Notes: generated by a model from the letters alone, not told the origin. 64,000 nt of DNA from an uncultured Aquimarina sp. (GCA_947500545.1 CANMSO010000009.1:1-64000), one strand, 5' to 3'; counted from the stretch's first letter, positions 44,601 to 52,794 are shown. Made by a program: numbers and translations.

Positions 44601-45231
44601 TAAATTGAGAAGAAATATCCAACGATTTGGTAGCCCCTATTTTTCCCGAAACCGCAACAGTTTCGAGATATAATTTTTCAATGCCAAAAGCACCGTTTAG
44701 ATTTTTTGCAGTGGCATTTAAGATAAGGGTTTTGTTTTCTTCGGTAATCTCGAAGGTCATTTTGTCAACATCCTTATCTGTAAGATCATTTACATCAAAA
44801 TCACCTTGAATCTTAGGAGTTATTATCCAATTTTTATCTTTCTGTGAAATTTCTAATTGAAACCATGCTTTGGTAAGGGTTACCCCTTTAAACACTTCTT
44901 TATGAAATGCCATTTCACATGTAAACTTAGCATTTTGAGGAGTTATCTTTTGAGTAAGATCATCACTACTCGAAACAATACAACCCGCAATTAACAAGTT
45001 GGAATCGCTATCCATATAATCCTTAAAAACAGAAAGAGGTCCATCCATTCTTAATTTCCCTTTAAATAGGATAGTGTTTTTTAAGCCGGACAAGGATGCT
45101 TCATTAAAAATAGATAAGCTTACATCGTCAAATATAAAATCATCTATATTGCTACAGTTGAAATCTTTGAATAGGTCTGATAGTTTAAAATTGTCCTTTA
45201 GAACCGGACCTGGTTGGGTTGTTGTGAGCAT
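41632..45231 (-). CDS. Large repeat and coiled-coil protein, unknown function
   Basis: 1199 residues, no signal peptide or membrane helix. Residues 1 to about 800 are beta-rich, with repeated segments such as LNATAKNLNGAFGIEKLYLETVAV and FEISGECVIEGLTIDCGVYF. Residues about 800-950 form a Lys/Ala/Gln coiled coil containing an 18-residue repeat (862-950; e.g. KTAQDALNVAQKKYNDGI, KTAQNAVKIAERKYNNSI). Residues about 980-1060 hold a 19-residue repeat (VDYTAFQAAKNALNVAKTG, ANYTAFTAAKGAVQAAKTG, VNYTAFEAAKKTLEGVRYG). A beta segment closes the protein. Not recognised; scaffold, lipid-binding or effector roles are possible. Monocistronic. Confidence 0.8.
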   Translation of the reverse strand: MLTTTQPGPVLKDNFKLSDLFKDFNCSNIDDFIFDDVSLSIFNEASLSGLKNTILFKGKLRMDGPLSVFKDYMDSDSNLLIAGCIVSSSDDLTQKITPQNAKFTCEMAFHKEVFKGVTLTKAWFQLEISQKDKNWIITPKIQGDFDVNDLTDKDVDKMTFEITEENKTLILNATAKNLNGAFGIEKLYLETVAVSGKIGATKSLDISSQFIVGHTTFNFDGSITPDATAIIAKADSFTLKELGNIFNQVSQTGLTLPEFDVNFKNTSIALATADCKIGKTDVKMGLTLHTEVTAHSHTLNATAQISSKGVVFDGVLGNITLGPVKVTKTALDFQIYSKSVQKPTKFEISGECVIEGLTIDCGVYFEKNTDWTTVLYANLAADTFGLSNVFPPAEGTFVDELKFSKVGFIYASADCVTKNEGLGYTVKEGLQLMGVLEEIPGLSDLTGQKHVGLILSAHFGGVATNIAIEIPDTRLHLGHSVECDPFKIQINITPQPALVLVFGMEVTVPKQTTPLHFDMAISVGAIEANGSVTMKNYWKNPFGIEGVKIGPALAIQIGIIYEQFVATGIPSQFGIAGGLEIADTVVDMAVSISENPMEEILMGKLEELNPSQLIEFAVQLAHIDIPDIPDFFELKELELYCAPAGGSIGTITYKPGFSFSGDLVIAGKEISMYTRISDSGIEGAGHIDNLSFGPLKISGEEGKDAVVDLELTTEKKSLLIDGSISFLGAQEGVYVDISNKGIAFKFDQNFFGLLKYEIQGESLGTITKPETLDFKLSGEMDNDISNYLKTEVAARLDAALKSAQTDIDKAKNDVDKAQKAYEAKFVPVQKALTKAQKDADAYLKTLTANLKKEQGKYAKELTKAQNDVKKAKGTYDKSLKKAQNDVDKAQKTYNSGMKTAQDALNVAQKKYNDGIKTAQNAVKIAERKYNNSIGSAQRAVDSASRKCNSLKKHHYNWGTTLAAYGIAKGVLATAKAFLEGIKYGVDYTAFQAAKNALNVAKTGANYTAFTAAKGAVQAAKTGVNYTAFEAAKKTLEGVRYGGDYTVWQGALKSLSAVKATGEKAIAVASNAINTIGRSTVYIALEAAKKEVELVEKGTEAVAFDTAKAALEAAKLGTEGVLKIAEYVAKHAGDIIDIKKFKISGSLKEIEKGNLFDAEMDVALLGKDYHWNIDFNVKDVAKFVESVFKKALDDLKSLVI

Positions 45232-45599
45232 AGTTGTTGTTTTTTGTGCGTATTAATTGCCTTTTTTGAGATCCAAAAAGGCATACGTTGGTTGACTACT
45301 TAAAAATACGACTATATGATTTAAATAAAGTAATCCATTACAATTTTCCTTAATTGATGGTTTTGAAAATAAAACAACTACCGACGGGCATAATATGTAT
45401 ATTATTGGGATGGCCAAAAACAAATATTGTAGTTCCTCATACAATTCTGTTATGATTAAGACTGTATTTATTTTCAATTGGCCTATAAAACCCTGGTCAA
45501 CATTGTCAAACTATTCTTTTCATTAAAGATTTTTCTAAATCTGTAACCTTTTAATAGATATGTGTATCCTATTGGTAATAGGAACTTAATTTAAAGCAC
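45232..45599. other. Divergent intergenic region with leader hairpin
   Basis: 368 bp between two divergent genes. TGCCTTTTT (45258-45266) and AAAAAGGCA (45275-45283) form a 9-bp hairpin in the presumed leader of the 1199-aa gene. A 74-codon minus-strand frame (45253-45477) shows no family features and I do not call it. Confidence 0.45.
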
Positions 45600-46358
45600 A
45601 TGATTTGTAAAGCAAAAACAGTATTACCATTATTCATTCTTTTTTTAGTAAGTAGCATTAATGCACAAATTGACAAAAAATCAGATTTGTTTAATACACT
45701 AAAAATAAAGGATAGTTTATTATTCGAAGAAGGGTTTAATCAATGTAATCTTAATCAGATAGAAAAATTGATTGTAGACGACATTGAGTTTTATCATGAT
45801 AAAGATGGTCTCACTAATTCTAAGCAACAGTTTATTGATTCATTGAGAGCGCATTTATGTCTTTCGGGTAAAAATGTAACCAAGCGTATTCTGGATAAAG
45901 CTAGTCTAGAAGTATTTCCTTTATACCAAGAAGGTAAATTATATGGTGCTCTGCAAAATGGTATACATAGTTTTGATCAAATAAAGGCAAAATTTTCTCA
46001 TATATGGTTGATTGAGAATAAGGAATGGAAACTTTCCAGAGTAGTAAGCTACGATCATCATCAAGAAAAAAACGCCACAAAAAGTAAATTTGTTCAATTA
46101 TCTATTGCAGACTTGAATCAATATGTTGGGGTTTTTGAATTTTCTTCAGAATTCATATTAACCGTGCGAATAAAAGGCAATCAATTATATGGCGGGTCCC
46201 AGGGACAGGAAGTAGCAATTAACTGTTATGATAAACATAAGTTTATTGATAATGAACAAAGCCATGATCTAGAATTCATAGTAGATAAAAAAGGTATTGT
46301 TACTGGTTTACACATGAAAGGCTCTGGCATGGAAATGACGGCCTTAAAGAAGAGCTAA
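45600..46358 (+). CDS. Secreted NTF2-like protein
   Basis: 252 residues. Signal peptide ending INAQ. Residues about 25-150 look like an NTF2/DUF4440 fold (LLFEEGFNQCNLNQIEKLIVDDIEFYHDKDGL, HIWLIENKEWKLSRVVSYDHH), and the rest a small beta domain of the DUF3471 kind (YVGVFEFSSEFILTVRIKGNQLY). Such proteins often ride with serine hydrolases or sigma-factor operons. First gene of a unit with the membrane protein and ECF sigma factor. Confidence 0.8.
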   Translation: MICKAKTVLPLFILFLVSSINAQIDKKSDLFNTLKIKDSLLFEEGFNQCNLNQIEKLIVDDIEFYHDKDGLTNSKQQFIDSLRAHLCLSGKNVTKRILDKASLEVFPLYQEGKLYGALQNGIHSFDQIKAKFSHIWLIENKEWKLSRVVSYDHHQEKNATKSKFVQLSIADLNQYVGVFEFSSEFILTVRIKGNQLYGGSQGQEVAINCYDKHKFIDNEQSHDLEFIVDKKGIVTGLHMKGSGMEMTALKKS

Positions 46359-46400
46359 GGTCAAGTAAAATTTCAAAAAAACTAATAAAGAAAAGTAATT

Positions 46401-46766
46401 ATGATTCAATCAATAGTATTTTGTATTGTGGCCGTATCGGCTATTGTAGCTTTGTTTTTGGCTTGGTATTTTTATCAACAAGCAAGAGATAAAGAACGAA
46501 TGTTTCTTATAGAAAAGGGTGAAAAGTTTGAGGATATTTTAAAAGCTCAAAAAGAGAATAAATTCAAATTCATTTTTCCTTGGTTACAGCTAGGGATTGT
46601 TACCAATAGTTTAAGTATTGCTTTTTTAATAATAGCATTTATCGTTCGCTGGTTAGAAAATGATCAAGAATTATTCAAAGGTTTTCTAATTACGTTTATT
46701 ATAGGTATTTGTTTAAGCGCTTCCTTATTCATAATTCATTTTATAAGTAAAAAGAATAAGAATTGA
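46401..46766 (+). CDS. Small membrane protein, DUF6249-like
   Basis: 121 residues: helix about 4-25, a charged cytoplasmic loop with RMFLIEKGEKFEDILKAQKE, then two further helices (about 58-80 and 90-112). This matches small flavobacterial membrane proteins encoded next to ECF sigma factors (DUF6249). It ends 1 bp before the sigma-factor ATG, so the two are probably translationally coupled. It may sense or sequester the sigma factor; unproven. Confidence 0.75.
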   Translation: MIQSIVFCIVAVSAIVALFLAWYFYQQARDKERMFLIEKGEKFEDILKAQKENKFKFIFPWLQLGIVTNSLSIAFLIIAFIVRWLENDQELFKGFLITFIIGICLSASLFIIHFISKKNKN

Positions 46767-46767
46767 T

Positions 46768-47304
46768 ATGGACGACATCTACATAGATAGAGTCCTTTCG
46801 GGTGATTTAGAAGCTTTTAGCTATTTTCTCAAAACCTATAAAAATATGGCTTACAACATAGCCATTTCTATTGTTAAAGATGAGCAATATGCCGAAGAGG
46901 TTACTCAAGATGCTTTTATGAAAGCCTTTTCAGGACTGAAATCATTTCGTAGAACATCAAAGTTTAAATCTTGGTTTTATCGAATAGTGGTTAATGAATC
47001 TTTTCTACGATTAAGAACGCTAAAAAAGACACAAAATCTAGTATCCTTAGAAGAGCAGAGTGATGTATCTTTTGAAGATGAATTCGAAGAAATATCGAAT
47101 CAAAAAATAAGTAAAATTCATACAGTACTTTCACTACTAGCGCCAAAAGAAGGTTTAGTCTTGCAGCTTTTTTATTTAGAAGAAGCCAGCATAAATGAAA
47201 TTACTGATATTACCGGTTGGACAAAAGCCAACACAAAAGTAATCTTACATAGAGCAAGAAAAAGTGTACGTGAAATTTGGAAAAATATTGAGAATGATAA
47301 ATAA
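46768..47304 (+). CDS. ECF-type RNA polymerase sigma factor
   Basis: 178 residues. Sigma region 2 (about 10-80: YKNMAYNIAISIVKDEQYAEEVTQDAFMKAF and FKSWFYRIVVNESF) and region 4 (about 115-172: LLAPKEGLVLQLFYLEEASINEITDITGWTKANTKVILHRARK). Directs RNA polymerase to stress or envelope promoters. It lies between a small membrane protein gene and a gene overlapping its 3' end, an operon that probably also encodes its regulator. Confidence 0.95.
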   Translation: MDDIYIDRVLSGDLEAFSYFLKTYKNMAYNIAISIVKDEQYAEEVTQDAFMKAFSGLKSFRRTSKFKSWFYRIVVNESFLRLRTLKKTQNLVSLEEQSDVSFEDEFEEISNQKISKIHTVLSLLAPKEGLVLQLFYLEEASINEITDITGWTKANTKVILHRARKSVREIWKNIENDK

Positions 47305-47650
47305 AACAACAAAAGAAAGACTAGAGTTTAAGGATGATTTTATAAAAGATGTTATTGAGAAAGGAAATCGTGCAATCTCAAATGAAGGTTTTGAAAGTCA
47401 AATAATGCAAAAAATATATGACATCACCGCGCATAAGAAAGAAGTCGCATCTAGACTAAAAAAGTCTATGTACTTTTTTTACTTTGGATTATCATTGATA
47501 GGAGTCTATACAATGATTACAATTTTAAACAAATCGGTATTCAATAATGCGGTTAACTTACTATCTATAGTAACGCTTTTCTTTACCATCGTTATTGGAA
47601 TAATCGTTGTAAGCAATTACAAAAGACTTCTACATTTATTTTCTATGTGA
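47294..47650 (+). CDS. Small two-helix membrane protein, candidate anti-sigma
   Basis: 118 residues from the ATG at 47294, overlapping the sigma-factor stop by 11 bases, which suggests translational coupling. A charged N-terminal cytoplasmic part (1-60; GFESQIMQKIYDI resembles the helical segment of DUF6768-type or anti-sigma proteins) is followed by two transmembrane helices (about 63-85 and 90-112). The position and layout fit a membrane anti-sigma factor; there is no zinc HxxxCxxC motif. Role inferred. Confidence 0.8.
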   Translation: MINKTTKERLEFKDDFIKDVIEKGNRAISNEGFESQIMQKIYDITAHKKEVASRLKKSMYFFYFGLSLIGVYTMITILNKSVFNNAVNLLSIVTLFFTIVIGIIVVSNYKRLLHLFSM

Positions 47651-47721
47651 GATGTATTGGGTGGAATTGAAATGAAAGATCACATCTTGGTTATGCACTT
47701 ATATTGTATGCAGTTTTCTTC

Positions 47722-48189
47722 TTATTTTAATTTCTTCCAAAACACAACTTTGTCATCGTCTTTATCATAAAATTCAGGAATTGTAGCTTGTTTTATGTAA
47801 TTGCATTTATCATAGAATTTTCTTGTTAGTTCAAATTCCGGTTTCCCTGATGTTTCAACGATTAAAATTCGATTACCACTATCTCTTAGGAGAGTTTCAA
47901 TATAATCCATCATTTCTCTTCCTAAACCTTTGCCCTGATAATCTTTATGAACAGCTATTGCATAAAGGTTGTAGGTTCCTTCAGTAAGTCTTTCTGGCGC
48001 ACAATATCCAATTGATATTGTTTTTCCCTGGTTGATTGTTGTAAACCAAATGTCAGTTGATGATTCATTGGTAATATAATCACTAATCATATCATCAAGC
48101 ATATATGATGGAAACAACTCACTTGAATCTAATACAATCTTAAGTTCAGGGATATCCTCTTTTATAACCTTTCGTATTTCTTTATTCAT
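47722..48189 (-). CDS. GNAT-family N-acetyltransferase
   Basis: 155 residues, one GNAT domain. Acetyl-CoA binding motif A: LYAIAVHKDYQGKGLGREMMDYIE (Q/RxxGxG/A as QGKGLG). The substrate cannot be told from the sequence. Leftward single gene at the right edge of the sigma operon and the start of a row of unrelated leftward genes. Confidence 0.92.
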   Translation of the reverse strand: MNKEIRKVIKEDIPELKIVLDSSELFPSYMLDDMISDYITNESSTDIWFTTINQGKTISIGYCAPERLTEGTYNLYAIAVHKDYQGKGLGREMMDYIETLLRDSGNRILIVETSGKPEFELTRKFYDKCNYIKQATIPEFYDKDDDKVVFWKKLK

Positions 48190-48229
48190 TTCTTTGGATT
48201 AAAGGTCAAAAGTACCCTTACCTATCATT

Positions 48230-48943
48230 TTAAAATTGTACGATTCTGCTATTATATGCTTTTGATGGACTTACTCCCAAAACATTCTTAAAGGAATTAC
48301 TAAAATGAGCTTGGTCAAAAAAACCATTTTGAATGGATGTTTCTGTCAAGTTTTTATTTTCTCTTAGATAAAGGTGGATAGCTTTTCGCAGTTTACTCCA
48401 CACAAGGTATTTCTTTAAAGAAACACCTAATTGTTCTTTGAATAGATGTGACAATCTACTTTCGGACAGGAATACTTTTGATGTTAAAGAATTAATAAGC
48501 GTTGCGTATTCAATCTCTTCATTTTCGATAATCGCGATACATTTTTTAATTCTCTCGTCTGTTGGGTCCTTAAGATTATTTTTTTGAGTGAATAATTTGA
48601 TATCTTGAAATAGGTTTTCTTTTTGAATAAACTCTTCTTTTAAAAAATAGCCATGGGATAATTTGATTCCTAATTTTTTTAAAAATTCGAGTAGTTCCTG
48701 ATTGTTACTTTCTACCATCAGTATTTTAACAACGCAACTTTGTGAGAAAACTTGATGCTTGATATTTGAATCTATTATTGCAAAAACCAAATTTTCTGAT
48801 TTCTGATTATGGATACCTACAGTGAATGTTCCTTCAATTGCTATTATGATTTCCGTAACAGGGTGCGAATGGCTTTCAGTATTCAAGTCATTAAACTCGA
48901 AACTATAGATCCCTTTTTGTATGTCAAAATCATAAATTTTCAT
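48230..48943 (-). CDS. AraC-family transcriptional regulator
   Basis: 237 residues. N-terminal cupin-like sensor (about 5-75; SHSHPVTEIIIAIEGTF) and C-terminal two-helix-turn-helix AraC domain (about 140-235; VFLSESRLSHLFKEQLGVSLKKYL and SIQNGFFDQAHFSNSFKNVLGVSPSKAY). Reads leftward 40 bp upstream of the GNAT gene, which it may control or share an mRNA with. Ligand unknown. Confidence 0.92.
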   Translation of the reverse strand: MKIYDFDIQKGIYSFEFNDLNTESHSHPVTEIIIAIEGTFTVGIHNQKSENLVFAIIDSNIKHQVFSQSCVVKILMVESNNQELLEFLKKLGIKLSHGYFLKEEFIQKENLFQDIKLFTQKNNLKDPTDERIKKCIAIIENEEIEYATLINSLTSKVFLSESRLSHLFKEQLGVSLKKYLVWSKLRKAIHLYLRENKNLTETSIQNGFFDQAHFSNSFKNVLGVSPSKAYNSRIVQF

Positions 48944-49006
48944 CGAATGGTAGATAGTATTTTAAATGGCGTACAAGATCAAATATACGAATCAAGGTAA
49001 AGTTTT

Positions 49007-49645
49007 TTATTCTTTTAGTTCTACATAAATTGGTGTTCCCAGGATAATATTTTTAGTATCCGTTTCTATGTGATAGAGTTTTTTGGCCAAGAAACTTAGG
49101 TTTTGTTCAGGCCCATCCACTTGTTCTATTGACTTTTTTAATATTTTAGTAAGATTTTCAGGAGTCCATGGGCTTTTATTTATTGGGATTATATCATTAT
49201 GTTGTTTTAAAATCTCATTCACGTATTTTAAAAAGTAATAATTAGGTGATAATTCTCCTAAATGTAAAACCTCTTCAGGATTAGAAATTCCAATTATATT
49301 TTTTGTTCGACCTATTAAAATCAGGATAGATTCATCTGTTTCGGTTTTAAAAAAGGTCAAGTCCGAAGCGTAGTTTTTAAATATTCCGTAAGTCATTAAG
49401 GATTCTCCTTTAAAATAACTACCAGGATAATCTATAGACCCTATATCTTCTTTCTTCGCAATATAATTCTCTACAATCTTCATCATTGAAAACAAAGTAT
49501 CCTTTTCAATTTGATCTTTGAATGAAACGCTGAATATCTTCAAATCCAATTTTAGTTCGGTCGCAATCCTCTCTTTTTCTGAGTTCGGTATTTGCGGGAA
49601 AAGCATTTCGATTTTTGATTGCGACAAGTAGAGGTAATACTTCAT
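49007..49645 (-). CDS. Soluble protein of unknown function
   Basis: 212 residues, no signal peptide. Begins MKYYLYLSQSKIEMLFPQIP, reminiscent of the short DUF7019-like proteins I recall starting KYYLYxSDxKxDML; that is a low-confidence memory. Mixed alpha/beta with ILILIGRTKNIIGISNPEEVLHLGELSPNYY. Leftward, isolated by 63-82 bp on either side. Confidence 0.65.
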   Translation of the reverse strand: MKYYLYLSQSKIEMLFPQIPNSEKERIATELKLDLKIFSVSFKDQIEKDTLFSMMKIVENYIAKKEDIGSIDYPGSYFKGESLMTYGIFKNYASDLTFFKTETDESILILIGRTKNIIGISNPEEVLHLGELSPNYYFLKYVNEILKQHNDIIPINKSPWTPENLTKILKKSIEQVDGPEQNLSFLAKKLYHIETDTKNIILGTPIYVELKE

Positions 49646-49727
49646 ATGATCATATTTTGCTTAACGGTTTTATGAATAAAACGTAACGTGTAAAAAGATA
49701 CTACATTTTTGTTTTAGCACTTATTAG

Positions 49728-50288
49728 CTATGTTTTATACACTTTGTTAGCCAATAATTTTATTTCCATCATTAATTTTTCCGTTTTGTCATTCAATTCC
49801 ATACCGCCATCTATTCTCAAAACCTTACAATCAAGTAGTTCGATCCAATTATTATGAACTTTAAAAGATCTGCCGTCAAAATTTGGGTTTTCATATTGAT
49901 TCGCCCATTGTAGAAATGCTTTTGAATTCTGCTGAATATTTTTATCTGTTAGAAGCTTTTTTCCATAACGTTCAGTTTCTCTATTTTCGAGTCGTTTCAT
50001 TCTTTCCTTATTGTTCAATCGGATGAAAATTGCTAAATCAAATGATGTTTCCCATTCCTTTCCCCAACTTACCATAGAACCACTTATGATAACATTTTCA
50101 AACTTTTCAAAATCAACTTTTAGATTCTTATTTCGTTCTATCAATGGTATTTTTTCTTGAAAAGGTGGTTCAGTCTTTTTCCAATAATAATTGTCAACGT
50201 CCAAATGAACAAAACTTGTCTTTTTTTCAATCTCCTTTGCCAGAGTTGTCGTTCCAGAACCAGACGCTCCAAATATCAAAATCTTCAT
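49728..50288 (-). CDS. P-loop kinase, adenylate-kinase-like
   Basis: 186 residues. Walker A GASGSGTTTLAKEI (7-20) and a lid-like basic region RLNNKERMKRLENRETERYG, as in small nucleotide or sugar kinases related to adenylate and shikimate kinase; LDVDNYYW follows the P-loop as a substrate-binding segment. Such AAA-annotated proteins of about 180 residues are common singletons in accessory regions; substrate unknown. Confidence 0.85.
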   Translation of the reverse strand: MKILIFGASGSGTTTLAKEIEKKTSFVHLDVDNYYWKKTEPPFQEKIPLIERNKNLKVDFEKFENVIISGSMVSWGKEWETSFDLAIFIRLNNKERMKRLENRETERYGKKLLTDKNIQQNSKAFLQWANQYENPNFDGRSFKVHNNWIELLDCKVLRIDGGMELNDKTEKLMMEIKLLANKVYKT

Positions 50289-50363
50289 TCTAAGTCAATA
50301 TGTTTTTTATTCTGATCAAATTATATATTAACGTCCAAACTATGCATAGATGCACGAGCTTGC

Positions 50364-50458
50364 ATTTAACTTTGTAAGTAACCACTAAGCCAAAAATTCC
50401 AGCGTAATTTTATGAGTATTCTAGAACAAGTAGTTACTTATAGCCATTATTGTTAGTT
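50364..50458. other. Weak attC-like hairpin
   Basis: GTAAGTAACCAC (50374-50385) and GTAGTTACTTAT (50430-50441) pair in 10 of 12 positions plus a wobble, flanked by TTTAAC on one side and GTTAGTT on the other, between the kinase and VOC genes. The size and plan fit an attC site, but the outer cores do not match across the neighbouring genes. Confidence 0.35.
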
Positions 50459-50462
50459 CTAT

Positions 50463-50894
50463 TTATTTTTTTTCTATGGTTGAATCGTAACAAACTAATT
50501 CGACGATATTCATTTCTGGGTCTTTTAAATAGATTGATTTCCATTGTATCCAATTAAAAATTCTTGTCTCTACTTCAACCTCGTTTTTTGTAAGGGTATT
50601 TAAAATTGCGTCATAATCAACTTTGTCAATTTCTAATGCTAGATGATGAAGGCTAGAATTTTTAATTTGAGGTTTTTCGCGTACTTGTCCAAAAGCTGTT
50701 GGAATAGAATTATCAAAAAGGCCTAAAATTTGTGTATGCCCTCCAAAACCTTGAGCAATCTTAAAAAAAACAAAATTGGTATCCTCTTCAAGAATTTCTA
50801 GGCCAATTATTTTTTCATAAAATTGTTTAACTTTTCTAATATTTTCAACTAAAATTATAACCTCTCCTAAGCCTTTTATTTTATCTCCTATCAT
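50463..50894 (-). CDS. VOC-family (glyoxalase-like) protein
   Basis: 143 residues, single VOC domain: LGEVIILVENIRKVKQFYEKIIGLEI, SLHHLALEID, YLKDPEMNIVELVCYD. The beta-alpha-beta modules bind a metal through His/Glu residues (HHLALEID His; NIVELV Glu). Members include glyoxalase I, dioxygenases and antibiotic-binding proteins; the specific role is not visible. Leftward singleton bounded by attC-like hairpins. Confidence 0.9.
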   Translation of the reverse strand: MIGDKIKGLGEVIILVENIRKVKQFYEKIIGLEILEEDTNFVFFKIAQGFGGHTQILGLFDNSIPTAFGQVREKPQIKNSSLHHLALEIDKVDYDAILNTLTKNEVEVETRIFNWIQWKSIYLKDPEMNIVELVCYDSTIEKK

Positions 50895-50937
50895 ATTTTA
50901 CTTTAACCATTATCTTGAATTTTACATTCTCTTATTT

Positions 50938-51067
50938 ATGCACAACATATCGTATATGAAAAGTGGCCGTTTTACGCACTAGTTTTTCGGTTAAACACAG
51001 ATTTTAAATTTATAGTTTTCTCATCGATTACGCACCAAAATCGTTATTTTTTATATGCGTTGTGCAT
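50938..51067. other. Strong attC-like hairpin
   Basis: Perfect 9-bp outer arms ATGCACAAC (50938-50946) and GTTGTGCAT (51059-51067). Inside them GTATATGAAAAGTGGCCGTTTT pairs with the opposite arm over about 20 positions with G-T wobbles and a 5-base one-sided bulge (ATATC). One-sided bulges and a complementary AAC...GTT frame are attC features. Length 130 bp, between the VOC gene and the serine hydrolase gene. Confidence 0.55.
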
Positions 51068-51075
51068 GTTGTATT

Positions 51076-52794
51076 TTATTTTACTATTGCTGGCAGTATA
51101 TACTCTTTTAATATTTCTCGTGATTGATTACCCTTCTGGTTTCTGAAATTTCCAGAGGTTATAACAACTACTGATTCTAGCTCAGGCATTACAAAAATAA
51201 ATTGACCTCCTGCTCCTCTCGCTTCAATAGATTTAATCGCTCTTCCATTGATAACATAGGTGTCGTGCCACCATAGATAACCATATTCATTTTTATCTTT
51301 TACATCTTGTAATTGCACATGTTTTGTAAACGATTCCGTTACCCAGTTTTCTGAAATAATTTGTTTTCCATTCCATTTACCTTTATTGAGATAAAGTTGA
51401 CCAAATTTAAGCAGATCTCTAGGCGTTAAAAGCATGCCACCTCCAAAATATGGTATGGCCTCAGTATCATCGGTCTGATTGATGTAATTAGTAATCCCTA
51501 AAGGTGCAAATAGTTTTTCATCCATGTAAATTTCAAGAGGTTTCTCTAAGCGTTCATTTAAACAAACACCAAGTAAAAAGGGATTGGCAGACCCATAATC
51601 GGCATAAGCTCCTGGTTCTTTTACCATAGGAGCTTCAAGAACTGTAGTTAGCCAATTCTTAGAATTATTTGAATCTTGATAATAATTTTCTGATGCCAAA
51701 TTATTTACATCTAATCCAGAGCTCATGGTCAATAAATCTTTAATTCTTATTTTAGATTTTAATGAATCTTTTGTGTGTTGATATGCTTCAGGTATGAAAT
51801 CATAAAGCTTTTGGTCAACACTCTCTATAATATTATCATCAATGGCTATACCCATCATGGCAGACGAAATACTCTTTGAAGCTGAACGCAAATCGTGAGG
51901 AATATTGGCGTTAAATCCATCAAAATAAGTTTCAAATACCAGCTTGTTTTCTTTTGCAATAAGAACGCTATGTGTATTTACTAATTTTTTAGCATGGATA
52001 TTATCTATTAGTCTAACCAATTCATTTTTATTAATACCAAAGTCATTGATATTAGTTGTAACCCAACCATCGTTTAATTTTGCAGGTGTATTGGTATTTT
52101 GGCCTTGATCAACAGGGTCAGTTTCATATTCCCATTCGGCTTTAGAGTGTATTAGGTTTGTCTTTGTAATAACAGTATCGGCTAATAAAATCTCTAACTC
52201 AATTATGTTCTTTAATAGTCTTGCCCTAAAATTAAATCCAGTGTTACCGTCTCTAAATAATAGGGTATCATTCTTCATTTTAAAATCGCCAGTCCAAGTT
52301 CCTCTAAATCTTTGGTCTCCTAAAAAAGGATAAGCAACCAGTGTTTCATCATCATTTTTCTCAATATACAAGAGGATATCATCTGATATTAGACCGTTAT
52401 CGAGCATAAAAGGGTTCCAATTTCCGGCAAACTTTTTATCACCAAGATTGTCGAAACGCACGTGATAATAAAACTTTCCAGTTTTTATAAACCCCGTTAG
52501 TTCTTGTCCATTCTCACTAATATTTAAATTAAAATATACCTGGTTATTAATATTAAATTGAATGTGATCCTCGCTAGTTGATTTTAAGTTTTTATCAATT
52601 AGTATTGTATCATTGGCTATAACAAGGTGATAATTATTGGCTTCTAAATTCTCTATTGCCACATTAAAATTAAAACTACTTTTATTTGGTAAAGAGCCTA
52701 TCCAGTTTCCTTGATAATCTGGTGCACCTTTCTGCGCGCAACCTGATAATGTTGAAAAAGTTAGAAGTACTAAAATTGTTATATATCTAAACAT
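51076..52794 (-). CDS. Serine hydrolase, beta-lactamase/AmpC-like, lipoprotein
   Basis: 572 residues. Lipoprotein signal ending LSGC (Cys19). Residues about 25-230 are beta-rich (lipocalin-like, GNWxxxL repeats). Residues about 245-570 form a class C beta-lactamase-type domain with SxxK as SASK (about 302), a Tyr-containing YADYGSANPF (about 400) and the RGAGGQF segment in place of KTG/HxG. Probably a peptidase or esterase rather than a true beta-lactamase. Envelope. Leftward singleton. Confidence 0.88.
   Translation of the reverse strand: MFRYITILVLLTFSTLSGCAQKGAPDYQGNWIGSLPNKSSFNFNVAIENLEANNYHLVIANDTILIDKNLKSTSEDHIQFNINNQVYFNLNISENGQELTGFIKTGKFYYHVRFDNLGDKKFAGNWNPFMLDNGLISDDILLYIEKNDDETLVAYPFLGDQRFRGTWTGDFKMKNDTLLFRDGNTGFNFRARLLKNIIELEILLADTVITKTNLIHSKAEWEYETDPVDQGQNTNTPAKLNDGWVTTNINDFGINKNELVRLIDNIHAKKLVNTHSVLIAKENKLVFETYFDGFNANIPHDLRSASKSISSAMMGIAIDDNIIESVDQKLYDFIPEAYQHTKDSLKSKIRIKDLLTMSSGLDVNNLASENYYQDSNNSKNWLTTVLEAPMVKEPGAYADYGSANPFLLGVCLNERLEKPLEIYMDEKLFAPLGITNYINQTDDTEAIPYFGGGMLLTPRDLLKFGQLYLNKGKWNGKQIISENWVTESFTKHVQLQDVKDKNEYGYLWWHDTYVINGRAIKSIEARGAGGQFIFVMPELESVVVITSGNFRNQKGNQSREILKEYILPAIVK

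Noticed and set aside
45253..45477. 74-codon minus-strand frame between divergent genes
   Set aside because: It overlaps the leader hairpin of the 1199-aa gene, has no start-site context and no family features.
51076..52794. Antibiotic-resistance beta-lactamase
   Set aside because: It has an N-terminal lipocalin-like domain and lacks the KTG box, fitting the broad serine hydrolase group rather than AmpC.
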